Positions 9,948 through 19,337 of a stretch of DNA of 64,000 bases are shown one piece after another. The DNA comes from Tritrichomonas musculus (Eukaryota; Parabasalia; Tritrichomonadida; Tritrichomonadidae). Where the stretch lies: NCBI GenBank assembly GCA_039105265.1, contig JAPFFF010000001.1:7812001-7876000 (forward strand), written 5' to 3'. The translations under genes and the position numbers were made by a program. How positions within the stretch are numbered: the stretch's first letter is position 1; every line of letters begins with the position of its first letter. The notes under the pieces were generated by a model. The model had not been told where the DNA came from. It made no database searches and worked only from the letters and a program-made list of their open reading frames with translations.

Positions 9948-11828
9948 TTATTTATGACCTTTATTCCAATTTATATCTATGATATCAGAAGTAGGATTAA
10001 ATGGTTCATGACAATAGGGGCATCTTCTATTTCTTTCTTTAACTGCTAATTTAAGATCTTTCTTACAAAATGAATGCTTGCACTCCTTGAGAAATGTTTC
10101 TCTTCTTTCTTTTGAATGATATAAGCAGAAATATGCATCTTTAAATTTCTCGAATTCTTCAAGAGACTGGGCTTCATTCATAATAACATTCTTATTATTT
10201 GCAGATTTTTGTTTGTATCCTTCAAATTCATCTTTCTTTTGTTGTAAATGTTTGTCTAAAGTTTCTGATTGTCTTTTTAGTTTTTCTATTTCTTCTTTCT
10301 TTTTTGTAACTTCTTTTCTTAATGCATCAACTTTCATTTTTAGAGATTTAACTCGAGCATCTTCATCAATTAACTTGTTCATTTTCATTTCAAATGTAGG
10401 AGGAATAACTGGTTCATCAGATAGATGATATATAAGTTGCTTTGTTCTGCCAATAGTATTTATTAAATTATTGTAAATATCTTCTCTCATTAGGTTATTT
10501 CGTACTTCCTTCCCTTCAACTTCTTTTTGTGCTTCTTGATAATTTTTAAACATTTTTTGCTCTGCAAGGCTATCATTGGTATTCTCTTTTGTAGATTTAA
10601 GAAGCCATTCTTTTGATGATTTGTCGGCTGCATCTTTAGAATCATTGACTGCTTTCGATTCTTTTCTAATTTCATTTTTAATTTCATCTTTGGCAAAAGT
10701 GTCAAGATGAGCTTCAATGAGATTTGTGACTTCATCAAAATTACCTGATTTAATAAGAGATATCATATTATTAAAAAAATCGCGTTCATTTTCGAGAAAT
10801 TTAAGCGAAGTCCATTCATGAGGAGGAATTATATGAGCTTTTTTAATTATTAAATTAAAGAAATTAACTTTTCGTAGAACAGTATAGTGTTGACTTTCAA
10901 CACTAACAAGATGCTTAATAACATCGAAGCGAATTTGAGGTAATGCAAAACAATTTTCAAATTTTTCAAAAACATCTTTCAAGTATTGAAGTGTATTGGA
11001 AATAGTTTTCGAATATGCATTAAGTTCTTTACGAACATATATTGTGTTACGGCCTATTGAACTGAGAGCTTCTGTATATCGAGGAATTTTTTTAACAAGT
11101 GCAAGGTCAGGAAATTGCTTGAAATATGTTCCTGTAGACTGCATTTTTATAATATCGCTGATATAATTGAAAAGTTCTTTTTCTGTAATTGAGAGATCTT
11201 CATAAAAAGATTTGAGCTTTTCATCAGTTGGTTCAGAACCAACTTTTTGCTCAATTTCTTGCAAATCTGAATTGGTTGGTAAAAACGTATCATCAAGTTT
11301 TTCGCTTCTATTAATTGTCAGATTAAATGCTTTAGTAAAACTATCGTTAATTTTGTTGTTATTTGTGTTTTGTCCATCATTTAATTCTTTGAAAGAAGTG
11401 CTTAGTCTGGGACCAGGGTTCATTGAAATGAATTTGTTTCTAGTTAAAATTAAAGTATTAAATTTTTTATGAACATTAAAGAAAATTTCAGCAGACTCGG
11501 ATTTACTGGCAACAGCAGCCCACAAAAGTTTTGTGATATTTATCAGTAATTTTGTATAATCGCATGTTTGAGGCATTGATATGGAGTGCTTCGAGAATGG
11601 GAGAGCTGGAAATGGTCTTCTAGTTTGAGGAACAACATTTGAAAGATTAGTATAAACTATTCCTAAATGCGAACAAAGCATTTGTTGATATGCAATTAAA
11701 GTCGCAATATCGTTATTAATTGATGTTTCTTTGTCCTTTTTCTTTTCTAAAAGAATAAGATTGCGTTCTAAATTTGCATAATCTGGCTTTTTAATAGAAT
11801 TGGAATTTGAAGTTTGGCTAGTTTTCAT
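9948..11828 (-). CDS. Coiled-coil RING protein, Bre1-like E3 candidate
   Basis: A 626-residue protein. The body is helical, with a strong coiled coil at about residues 480-555 (Lys/Glu heptads, KKEEIEKLKRQSE). The last 60 residues form a RING-like zinc domain with ligand order CLYH...ECKHSFC...D...RRCPYC. The second ligand is His where a Cys is usual, and an Asp sits near the fourth pair. Coiled coil plus a C-terminal RING is the architecture of Bre1 (RNF20/40), the E3 for histone H2B monoubiquitination; that family is the best match but is not proven. The altered ligand set suggests a divergent RING. The start is the first ATG of the frame, with no clear initiator element. Confidence 0.7.
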   Translation of the reverse strand: MKTSQTSNSNSIKKPDYANLERNLILLEKKKDKETSINNDIATLIAYQQMLCSHLGIVYTNLSNVVPQTRRPFPALPFSKHSISMPQTCDYTKLLINITKLLWAAVASKSESAEIFFNVHKKFNTLILTRNKFISMNPGPRLSTSFKELNDGQNTNNNKINDSFTKAFNLTINRSEKLDDTFLPTNSDLQEIEQKVGSEPTDEKLKSFYEDLSITEKELFNYISDIIKMQSTGTYFKQFPDLALVKKIPRYTEALSSIGRNTIYVRKELNAYSKTISNTLQYLKDVFEKFENCFALPQIRFDVIKHLVSVESQHYTVLRKVNFFNLIIKKAHIIPPHEWTSLKFLENERDFFNNMISLIKSGNFDEVTNLIEAHLDTFAKDEIKNEIRKESKAVNDSKDAADKSSKEWLLKSTKENTNDSLAEQKMFKNYQEAQKEVEGKEVRNNLMREDIYNNLINTIGRTKQLIYHLSDEPVIPPTFEMKMNKLIDEDARVKSLKMKVDALRKEVTKKKEEIEKLKRQSETLDKHLQQKKDEFEGYKQKSANNKNVIMNEAQSLEEFEKFKDAYFCLYHSKERRETFLKECKHSFCKKDLKLAVKERNRRCPYCHEPFNPTSDIIDINWNKGHK

Positions 11829-12097
11829 TCAAATAAAAGTCAGACAATCTATAGATTTCACTTTGGATTCGAGGATTGTGAGCCAAAATGATGTAAACTT
11901 TTCAAAACATATTTCACAGTTTCTTATTCTCATGAAATAATTTATTAAAATATATTAATGATTCATGATATATATTAAAATTTTAAGATATATATTCAAG
12001 TAAAAAGAAATTTATAACTTGCTTATGGAGATATCAATTTTTTTTTTTTTCTAATAATTTGAACTTTTTGTGAATATTGATTTCATCATAGCATCAA

Positions 12098-12916
12098 ATG
12101 TCTCAGGAACCTTTGCCTATTTCAGAAGCAATAAAGCAAAGGCACAGTGTCCGTACATTTAAGGGATTATTATCTGATGAGCAACATTCTATTGTTCTAA
12201 AAATTATTGACGAAGCCAATTCGCTTCCTGCACCTTTCGGAACAAATGCAACTGTAGGAGATTCAGAACCAGGTCTTGGAAGAATGGGAGTCATTTCAAA
12301 TGAAGCTGGATGGCTTCTTGGAAAGATACCGTCAGATACTCCAGAAGGAGATCTTTTAAAAGCAAGATACGACGTCTCTTATAAGCTTCAAGTGTGTGTT
12401 CTCAAAATGTTCCAAAATGGTCTTGCAAATGTTTGGATTGGTGGAACATATAACGAGAAACTTGCTGAAGAAAGGAATCCTGGTTTTACAATTCCTATTG
12501 TAATAGCATATGGAGAAGATGCTAAGACAACACGTTTTATTGAATCTGCAATGAAGTTTATGGTAGGTGCAAAAGGTAGATATCCACTCGAAAAAATGTT
12601 CTATGATCTAGATAACAAAAGGCCATTTACTACAGAAAATGCTGGTGAACATCTTGAGCTTCTTCAAGCAGTTCAATCATGTCCATCAGCATTAAATATC
12701 CAATCTTGGAGACTCGTAATCACAGGTAATATTGCCCATCTCTATAAAGCTAGTACGCATGCTGCCTGCGATTTTGATATGGGTATTGCTATTGCAACAA
12801 TTTCATTGTTGCTTGAATCCCATGGTCATAAAACTCAAATAACTTTTGTTGAAAATCCTCCTGAAAACCCTCTTGATGGAGGAACTTATATTTGCACTAT
12901 GACCCTTAAAGATTAA
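12098..12916 (+). CDS. Nitroreductase-family flavoprotein
   Basis: A 272-residue protein that begins with the nitroreductase signature (AIKQRHSVRTFKG; R14-S-V-R is the FMN-phosphate contact region in the family). It continues as two half-domains in one chain (about residues 1-165 and 170-272), like the TM1586-type nitroreductases that carry both halves of the dimer in one polypeptide. The second half contains SCPSALNIQSWRLVITG, the NxQPW-like segment of the fold. Expected role: FMN-dependent reduction of nitro or quinone substrates in the cytosol. In trichomonads such enzymes are candidates for 5-nitroimidazole reduction. TCATCA lies about 15 nt before the ATG. Confidence 0.88.
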   Translation: MSQEPLPISEAIKQRHSVRTFKGLLSDEQHSIVLKIIDEANSLPAPFGTNATVGDSEPGLGRMGVISNEAGWLLGKIPSDTPEGDLLKARYDVSYKLQVCVLKMFQNGLANVWIGGTYNEKLAEERNPGFTIPIVIAYGEDAKTTRFIESAMKFMVGAKGRYPLEKMFYDLDNKRPFTTENAGEHLELLQAVQSCPSALNIQSWRLVITGNIAHLYKASTHAACDFDMGIAIATISLLLESHGHKTQITFVENPPENPLDGGTYICTMTLKD

Positions 12917-12931
12917 ATTCTTAAATTTATT

Positions 12932-12932
<1 letters not shown>

Positions 12933-12962
<30 letters not shown>
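12933..12962. repeat. A30 tract after the nitroreductase gene
   Basis: A run of about 30 A, 16 bp after the stop codon. It lies in the convergent gap between the nitroreductase gene and the next minus-strand gene. Confidence 0.8.
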
Positions 12963-12966
<4 letters not shown>

Positions 12967-13175
12967 CAATTGATGTGTTTATATTTTTTTGTTTATAAAA
13001 ATAATTACAAAATAATAACAAAAAGGTAGCATTGATTTCCATTCAAATTTATATCAATTTTCAATGTGCTATTAAAAATGAGATTGGTTTGATTCAAAAT
13101 TGAATTGATTATTTTCGTTATTCAATACTATTCAGAAAAAAATTGAATGTATGGAAAATTTGATTTTGTTCAATG

Positions 13176-13889
13176 TCAATCGGAGTCAGAAGAACCGCCA
13201 ACTGTTGAAGTTTCATCAGTTTGTGAATATTCTGTTAATTGATTAAGGAGTGAAGGATTTCTTGGTTTATCATTGAACTTTTCTTCATCATGATCTAAAT
13301 TAATAAAACTAGAAGAATCTGTAGTTGGTGATATTGAATAACTTAATGAGTATCTGTCACTAAATGAATCAAAATCAATTTTCTTCTTTTTCCTTTCGAG
13401 TGGTGTGTTCTTTGATTCGGGATTAAAATCGAAATCGGTTTCTTTTTCTTTGAAATCAATTGGTGTATTTGATGGGTTTTGATTACTAACATTTGGAACA
13501 GGTCCATAAATAAAACTTGGCGAAACGTAAAGAGAAAGTGAAATAATATATGTATTACCATAAGAATGTAATTCAATGCTTTGGGATTTTGCTTTTGTGG
13601 GAGCTTGCATTTTATAACTAACAAAGCAATGCATATATCCTTGATTATTTGATGGTGTAAAAACAGCTATTGAAATTCTAATATCCTCTTTAGGCTCAAT
13701 AAATATATTAAATCCTGAATCATAAAACCGAAATCTTTTTTGGATGGTTCGAGGGCTTAAAACAAAAAGATGGCCATTAACAGAAACAAGTAAGCACTGC
13801 TTTCCCAAATGATTGCCTTTAACTGTGTTAATAACAAAAGAAATCTGAGTTGATAAAGGATTAAATGTTCGCATTTTTTTGGCTCTCAT
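13176..13889 (-). CDS. Predicted C2-like / beta-sandwich protein, unknown
   Basis: A 237-residue protein. Residues 10-135 read as alternating beta strands (CLLVSVNGHLFVLSP, IRISIAVFTPS, TYIISLSLYVSP), compatible with a C2-like beta sandwich. The C-terminal 100 residues are polar and Ser/Asp-rich with basic clusters (ERKKKKIDFDSFSD) and look disordered. The layout resembles the protein at 5599-6744 (sandwich then disordered tail), which may mark a lineage family, but I cannot align them with confidence. A second in-frame ATG five codons downstream is an alternative start. Confidence 0.7.
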   Translation of the reverse strand: MRAKKMRTFNPLSTQISFVINTVKGNHLGKQCLLVSVNGHLFVLSPRTIQKRFRFYDSGFNIFIEPKEDIRISIAVFTPSNNQGYMHCFVSYKMQAPTKAKSQSIELHSYGNTYIISLSLYVSPSFIYGPVPNVSNQNPSNTPIDFKEKETDFDFNPESKNTPLERKKKKIDFDSFSDRYSLSYSISPTTDSSSFINLDHDEEKFNDKPRNPSLLNQLTEYSQTDETSTVGGSSDSD

Positions 13890-14135
13890 TTGGTAAGGTA
13901 AGTTTTATTACGTTAAATTTTGTAGATTTGGTTGATTTGTTTGCATATTTGGTCAAATTCTATATGTTTATATATTTGTTGTTTTCTTGATAATAATATC
14001 TAATAAATAATAAAAAATGATTCAAAAAATAATTTATATATTATATAAATTTAAAATAGATATAAATATTTAATTATTATAAATAAAAATCAAAGATATA
14101 CCTATTTTTCATCATTATTTTAATAAGATTTTCAT

Positions 14136-15500
14136 ATGTCAGTATCATCATATCTCGAAAAAGATGAAATTGTATTATTAAAAGAATTTGCGCTAATTGG
14201 GAAAACTGAAATGATACTTGTGCTAACTAATGATAGGATTATATTTTTGAAAAAATCAAAAGAAGTCATTAACACAATAAAATATGTTCAAATTACCAAA
14301 ATACAAAATTCAAAGCCATCAGATAAAGAAATAAGTGAAAATACTATTTCTAAAATTAGAATAATAGATCAAAAAGGAATTAAAACAGACTTTTCATTTA
14401 AAGGATTGGAGTCGGTAAATAAATCCAAAAAGGTTACATCGCTGATTAATAAGCAAAGGAAACTTACAGAAAATGATAATAAAAAACCGGACAGTAAGTC
14501 TCAAGAAAATCAGCAACCTGATCATTTTAATAACAAAGAGATATCAAAAAATGCTGATAAAAAAATAATGACCGAGAACACATTGAAAGCAGAATTTCTT
14601 GATCAAAATGCTGCTGCAAAAAAGATGTATAAAGATTTAGTCATTGAAGAACAAATTTTAACTGAAGAAGAATTTTGGGATAATTTTAAATCTGAAATTG
14701 CTGAGCATAAGGCTCTATGTCTAAAAAATGGTTTTGTTTTTGTAGAGAATGCTCCTTCATCTGAGCCTGTTGATACGAAAACTGATGAAAATCAAAACAA
14801 TAATGAATTGATGAATACCTCAATTACCGATACGAAACCACAAGTTACTTTACCTGATTTTAACGTTATTAAAATTGAACAAGATATTTCTAATAACGCA
14901 GGTGAATTCAAACCATCAATTACAATCAAAGACGAAATAGTCCCTATTTTGCCAGATGATGTTAAAAACGAAATAGAAGAGGAAGATGAGCATGAAATAG
15001 AAAGAAAGGATTATACTTGGCATCATGAAGTAAATAAGCCTTTAATTGATCCAGCAGAATTTAAAGAAGAAGCGCAAACATTTTTATCAAATCTAGAAGC
15101 ATTTGCTGAATCATTTAATTCTCTTCCTGAAGTATCTGTTCCTTCAATGAAAGATGCTAAAGCAATTATTAGTGAGATTTCAGATGAAAATTACAAAAGA
15201 TATAATTATCAAAATATTACTAACCCGGAAATAATAATAGGCCTTGAAATATTACGAAAACACAAAATGGAACAGCAAATATTACTTGTCCATTTTTGGC
15301 AAAATTATGAAAAAGACATTGAAAGTCATAACAATCGTGAAAAAACATTAAGATTAAGAAGCAAAATAGAGGAATTGGACTGTATTTTGCAAAATGAAAA
15401 AAAGAATATTAAAAGTAAAGAAGCACGCAAAGCATTGATTCCTTTGTATGAAGAAATTGAAATATCAATATATTCAGCCTTAAAAAAGCAACCTCAATAA
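14136..15500 (+). CDS. TFB1: Probable TFIIH core subunit p62/Tfb1
   Basis: A 454-residue protein. Residues 1-105 look like a PH-type beta domain (MILVLTNDRIIFLKK, then ISKIRIIDQKG), as at the N-terminus of p62/Tfb1. Residues 164-181 read MYKDLVIEEQILTEEEFW, a strong match to the BSD domain core of that subunit (YKDLV...I..EEFW). About residue 390, LLVHFWQNYEKDIE followed by a basic LRLRSKIEEL matches the C-terminal helical region of p62 (LLRHFW). The middle is acidic and disordered. TFIIH acts in Pol II initiation and nucleotide excision repair; p62 is a core scaffold. Length is below the human protein (548). The assignment rests on motif order, not on a search. Confidence 0.72.
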   Translation: MSVSSYLEKDEIVLLKEFALIGKTEMILVLTNDRIIFLKKSKEVINTIKYVQITKIQNSKPSDKEISENTISKIRIIDQKGIKTDFSFKGLESVNKSKKVTSLINKQRKLTENDNKKPDSKSQENQQPDHFNNKEISKNADKKIMTENTLKAEFLDQNAAAKKMYKDLVIEEQILTEEEFWDNFKSEIAEHKALCLKNGFVFVENAPSSEPVDTKTDENQNNNELMNTSITDTKPQVTLPDFNVIKIEQDISNNAGEFKPSITIKDEIVPILPDDVKNEIEEEDEHEIERKDYTWHHEVNKPLIDPAEFKEEAQTFLSNLEAFAESFNSLPEVSVPSMKDAKAIISEISDENYKRYNYQNITNPEIIIGLEILRKHKMEQQILLVHFWQNYEKDIESHNNREKTLRLRSKIEELDCILQNEKKNIKSKEARKALIPLYEEIEISIYSALKKQPQ

Positions 15501-16144
15501 AAGTTTTGTTCTGCAGTTATCATACCTCATTTAACATATATTTGTTCATTTAATTATAACGGCAAATGAAGTTTTCATATATTTTGTGTTCAAACACATA
15601 ATGTTAATTGTTCATTATTTTTCAAAAACATAAAGTGTTTTTTTCATTGATAGCAATGTTTGGATCGTAAAATATTTTTAGACAATTGTCTGTATAAAAA
15701 CGTGATAATAATATGAATATTATAATTATTATTATATTTATTTGTTAAAAATTCTTTTTTTTTTTTTCCTTTTGAAAAAAAATAATGATTTTTGTTCATT
15801 TTTTTTTTATATATTTGGCCCCGGAATTTAAAATAGAAAATTCATGCTCCAGAGTATACTTTACATATATAAAGTATATCAATAAATATTTATAGAAAAT
15901 TATTGGAATTTTATTATTAGCATATCATCAATTTAATGATATATTTTTATTAAATTACCGACTATGAGATTATAAAAAATGTTATTCGCATTATATAATA
16001 TTGTTTTTTATAGATAAATACATAATTTATAATGAAAATATTGAATATTAAAAAAGCAAAATTGAATTAGGTGTCAAAATTATCTCACAAATTTCTATTA
16101 AATACTCAAAATTTCATAACGACAAAGAAAGAAATTGATTTGAG
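15501..16144. other. Intergenic region
   Basis: About 640 bp, very AT-rich with homopolymer runs. TCATAA lies about 30 nt before the next ATG. I see no gene or RNA. Confidence 0.6.
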
Positions 16145-16537
16145 ATGAAAGCTGGAAGGCCAAGATATCATATTCCTGCAAAATGGATTACCGTTTATCA
16201 ACCAAGTGGAACGTTTTTATATTATGAGTTAGATTCAAAAGGAAATATAGCAAATCGTGGGAACGATATTTTTAAGGCTCGCCATTCTCTTCTTGCTCCT
16301 CCACAGATTGAAAAAAACAATACAAATAAAAAAGAAAAAAAGAAGAAAAACGAAAATAAGGAAAATAAAGAAAATGAATTGCCTACTTTCAATCAACAAA
16401 ATACATCAAAAGTTGATAATATGGAAAATAATATTAATAATATTGATGATCATCAAGTATTTGAAAATGATTTATTAAGTGATGATATTTATCACCAAGA
16501 AGAAGATTCATTTGAAATAATGAACTTCTTTGAATAA
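16145..16537 (+). CDS. Small protein of unknown function
   Basis: A 130-residue protein. Residues 1-40 are well ordered in appearance, with RPRYHIPAKWITVYQPSG and FLYYELD. The rest is Lys/Asn-rich and then acidic (DDIYHQEEDSFEIM). I do not recognise the N-terminal motif. The gene stands alone, with about 640 bp upstream and 870 bp downstream free of genes. The Lys/Asn composition follows the local AT bias, so the N-terminal motif is the main sign that this is a real protein. Confidence 0.6.
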   Translation: MKAGRPRYHIPAKWITVYQPSGTFLYYELDSKGNIANRGNDIFKARHSLLAPPQIEKNNTNKKEKKKKNENKENKENELPTFNQQNTSKVDNMENNINNIDDHQVFENDLLSDDIYHQEEDSFEIMNFFE

Positions 16538-17407
16538 AATATTATTTGTCTTTCAATCTTTATTTTGCAAAATCATCATATTCTTTTGATGATCAATTCT
16601 TAAAAATTGAAGAAATGATATTTAGATGTTTCGAAGAATAAGATCAGAAGATTATTCAATTATATTTATATTATCCTTATTATATTGATATATGCTGTTA
16701 TATATTTATTCTTATTATAATTATATATATTTAAAAAAGGTTTATATGTTGAAATTTGTATTTAGAATTACTATTATGAAAACTAAAAAGTATTAGTTAT
16801 TCATTTTTTTTATTAAATTAATAAATAAAAGAGTTTTAAGTTGACTTTTTCAAATCGAAAACTTTGGTTAAAAAACATAAGCTTATGAAAAAAGCGAAAA
16901 AAAGGTGATGTGTTATTTTCACTAATTTTTGATCGTAAATTTTCAATGCTTCTTCTTAATTATTTTGAAATCTCATATAAAAAGTTTTAGAAAAATTTTA
17001 ATAAAAATAGATTTATCCTGCTATTAAAATTTGATTTTTATAAATAAACAAACTTTATAATCTTTTGGCAATGTATTTAAACCAATTATTAAATGTTTTT
17101 TAAGCCAAAATGGCTTTAATATCGTTTTTTAAAAATTTTTTGGGAGAAATCTTTAATATATATGGATAATGATCATTTTATCAAATGAAGATTTTATCTA
17201 TATGTATATATAATATAATGATTCTAACTCTTTTATATAAAGATTTGGTAGGGGGTTTTATCTATATTTTATCACCATTGAATAATCTTCTTATCTTGTA
17301 AAAAATTGAAAAGGAAAATTGAATATAATTCAAAAAATACCATCAAAATAATGCATTCAAACTGACTTTTTATTTCAACTTTTTTAATTCATTACTTCAA
17401 TTTGTAA
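16538..17407. other. Long intergenic region
   Basis: About 870 bp of AT-rich DNA with no credible ORF. An initiator-like TCATTA (17389-17394) lies 13 nt before the next ATG. Confidence 0.6.
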
Positions 17408-19165
17408 ATGGAATCTTCATTATCGCCTAAGCTCAAAGCAACCCTTTTGACTTTGCATGCGATTTTTATTACAGTGGTTCTTGTTTTAGCGTTTGTCTTT
17501 TTACCAAAAGATAATAAATCATCACCTGTAACAAAATTACAATCCATTAAACTTCCTGATAATGTTTTAGAACCAGATTATCCTCATTATACTGCCAGTG
17601 GTAAAATAGTTTTCCTGTATAGAAACAGCATTGATAATCAGCATTACGTTGCCGTAATCAACGATGATGGGACTGATTTGAGAAATATATATAATGGAGA
17701 ACCAAAACCATTTTATAACAATACAAATGGAATTAGACTAATGCCATTTAAAGATAATAAGAGGATTTTGTTAGGAGATGGAATTCTTGAATGTGAACCA
17801 AGTATTGATGAAGTAACAGATCCAGAAAAACAGACTAAAATTATACCAATAGAATATCCAGAGGAATTGCTTAAATTCAAGAGTCTTTTCATGCTTTGGT
17901 CAGAAATCATCATATCGCCAGATAACGTTCACATGGGTTGGTCAAGTCTTCTATATTCAGGTGCAATAGTATTTATTTCCAGATTAGAGCGTCTAGAATC
18001 GCATTCAAATGAGCGTAACTTCATAAGTCCTAGAATCGATATAACAAGAAACAAAAATGTTGCAAATGATGTTAAATATGTGATGAAAAATGTTCAAATC
18101 GTTAGTGATTTGGCATACATGAAAGTTGATCCCGATCATCCAGGTTTCATAATTCCATCAAAATATATTCATGGAGGCGAAATTAAGCAATTCACTTTTG
18201 ACTGTCAAAAGTTGACATTAGTTGGAGCTACAACGTCAGGTTTAGCTCGTTCAGTTTTACAAAATCTAAATGATGATATCGTTTCACCAATATGTCATGA
18301 GGCTGGATACGATGAAACTACCATTATTTCACCAAATGGAAAACTAGGTATTGTAATGACATCACGATTCTCACCAAAAACAAGTTGCAGTATTCTTGGA
18401 ATTTTACCTCGACCTTACAGCTCATTTGGACTCATGAGTTTTACTCAAGCTGTATACACATATTCAGTTACTGGCGTCAGACTAGCTCGAAAAGGAAATA
18501 TTGGGCCTGCATTAATTGATATCGAAGAGTCATTGAATGATAATGATCAAGAAAGAAAATATCATGGTATTGATATCCATGATCCAAAAGATGAATATGT
18601 TTTCCGTAGTCCAATGTCGTGGCATTATTCATCACAACGTGCTATTTGGCTTGAAAATGCTAAAAATCAAATGTCAAAAACAAGGATTCGTCAAGTTATT
18701 TTAGACAGTTCTGTTTATCCACCAAGTGAGCCCTTAAAATGTGAAAAAGAAACACCTGATAATATTCCTTACGCACTTGATATCAGTGCATTAGCAAATA
18801 TGTCGGTTTCAATGTATAGTGGAAAAATAGCTTCTCCTTTAGGAATTGAAAAAGGTGGTTATATTGATTTTGAATATAAAGCTACTTCAACAAACGTTAC
18901 TTATGTCAATTACACGGAAGATGGAACCAATTTCTTTGATGGAAGTGAAGGATATTCTATGAACTATCAGACAATGGGATCTTATTATCAAGGAAATGTT
19001 GTAATGTTTAATTTGAATGGCAATCAAAGAAAAGTTGTTGGTGAAATGAATTTCAAAATAACTTTTTCAAATCCAAATAACGATATGAAACTCATCCGTG
19101 AGGAATCATATGGAAAAGCAACTTATAAAGGCATCACTGTTACAGTTGATGATATGGAAGACTAA
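17408..19165 (+). CDS. Membrane-anchored beta-propeller (TolB/WD40-like) protein
   Basis: A 585-residue protein with one N-terminal membrane segment (about residues 10-32, LLTLHAIFITVVLVLAFVFL) after a short basic cytosolic end, so a type II anchor or uncleaved signal is expected. The lumenal or extracellular part has repeated PD40-like blades: HYTASGKIVFLYR, HYVAVINDDGTDLRNIY, IIISPDNVHMGW and TIISPNGKLGIVMTSRF. These resemble TolB-type propellers. The C-terminal 110 residues form another beta-rich unit. N-glycosylation sequons (for example SVSM preceded by NM, and NVTY) are present. No catalytic motif was found. The family is probably lineage-specific. Confidence 0.8.
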   Translation: MESSLSPKLKATLLTLHAIFITVVLVLAFVFLPKDNKSSPVTKLQSIKLPDNVLEPDYPHYTASGKIVFLYRNSIDNQHYVAVINDDGTDLRNIYNGEPKPFYNNTNGIRLMPFKDNKRILLGDGILECEPSIDEVTDPEKQTKIIPIEYPEELLKFKSLFMLWSEIIISPDNVHMGWSSLLYSGAIVFISRLERLESHSNERNFISPRIDITRNKNVANDVKYVMKNVQIVSDLAYMKVDPDHPGFIIPSKYIHGGEIKQFTFDCQKLTLVGATTSGLARSVLQNLNDDIVSPICHEAGYDETTIISPNGKLGIVMTSRFSPKTSCSILGILPRPYSSFGLMSFTQAVYTYSVTGVRLARKGNIGPALIDIEESLNDNDQERKYHGIDIHDPKDEYVFRSPMSWHYSSQRAIWLENAKNQMSKTRIRQVILDSSVYPPSEPLKCEKETPDNIPYALDISALANMSVSMYSGKIASPLGIEKGGYIDFEYKATSTNVTYVNYTEDGTNFFDGSEGYSMNYQTMGSYYQGNVVMFNLNGNQRKVVGEMNFKITFSNPNNDMKLIREESYGKATYKGITVTVDDMED

Positions 19166-19337
19166 AAGTGTTTTCAATCCTTTGTATTTTATTTTTAATT
19201 TTATCTGTTTACAAGATTCTGGCATTTTGAAGAGAATGAAGCATGCTGTATCAATGAATTTCGGGATAAGGTGAGCTTTACATTCATTTTAATTTATACA
19301 CTTTAATCAAAAGATTCAATTATTTATTATAATATAA

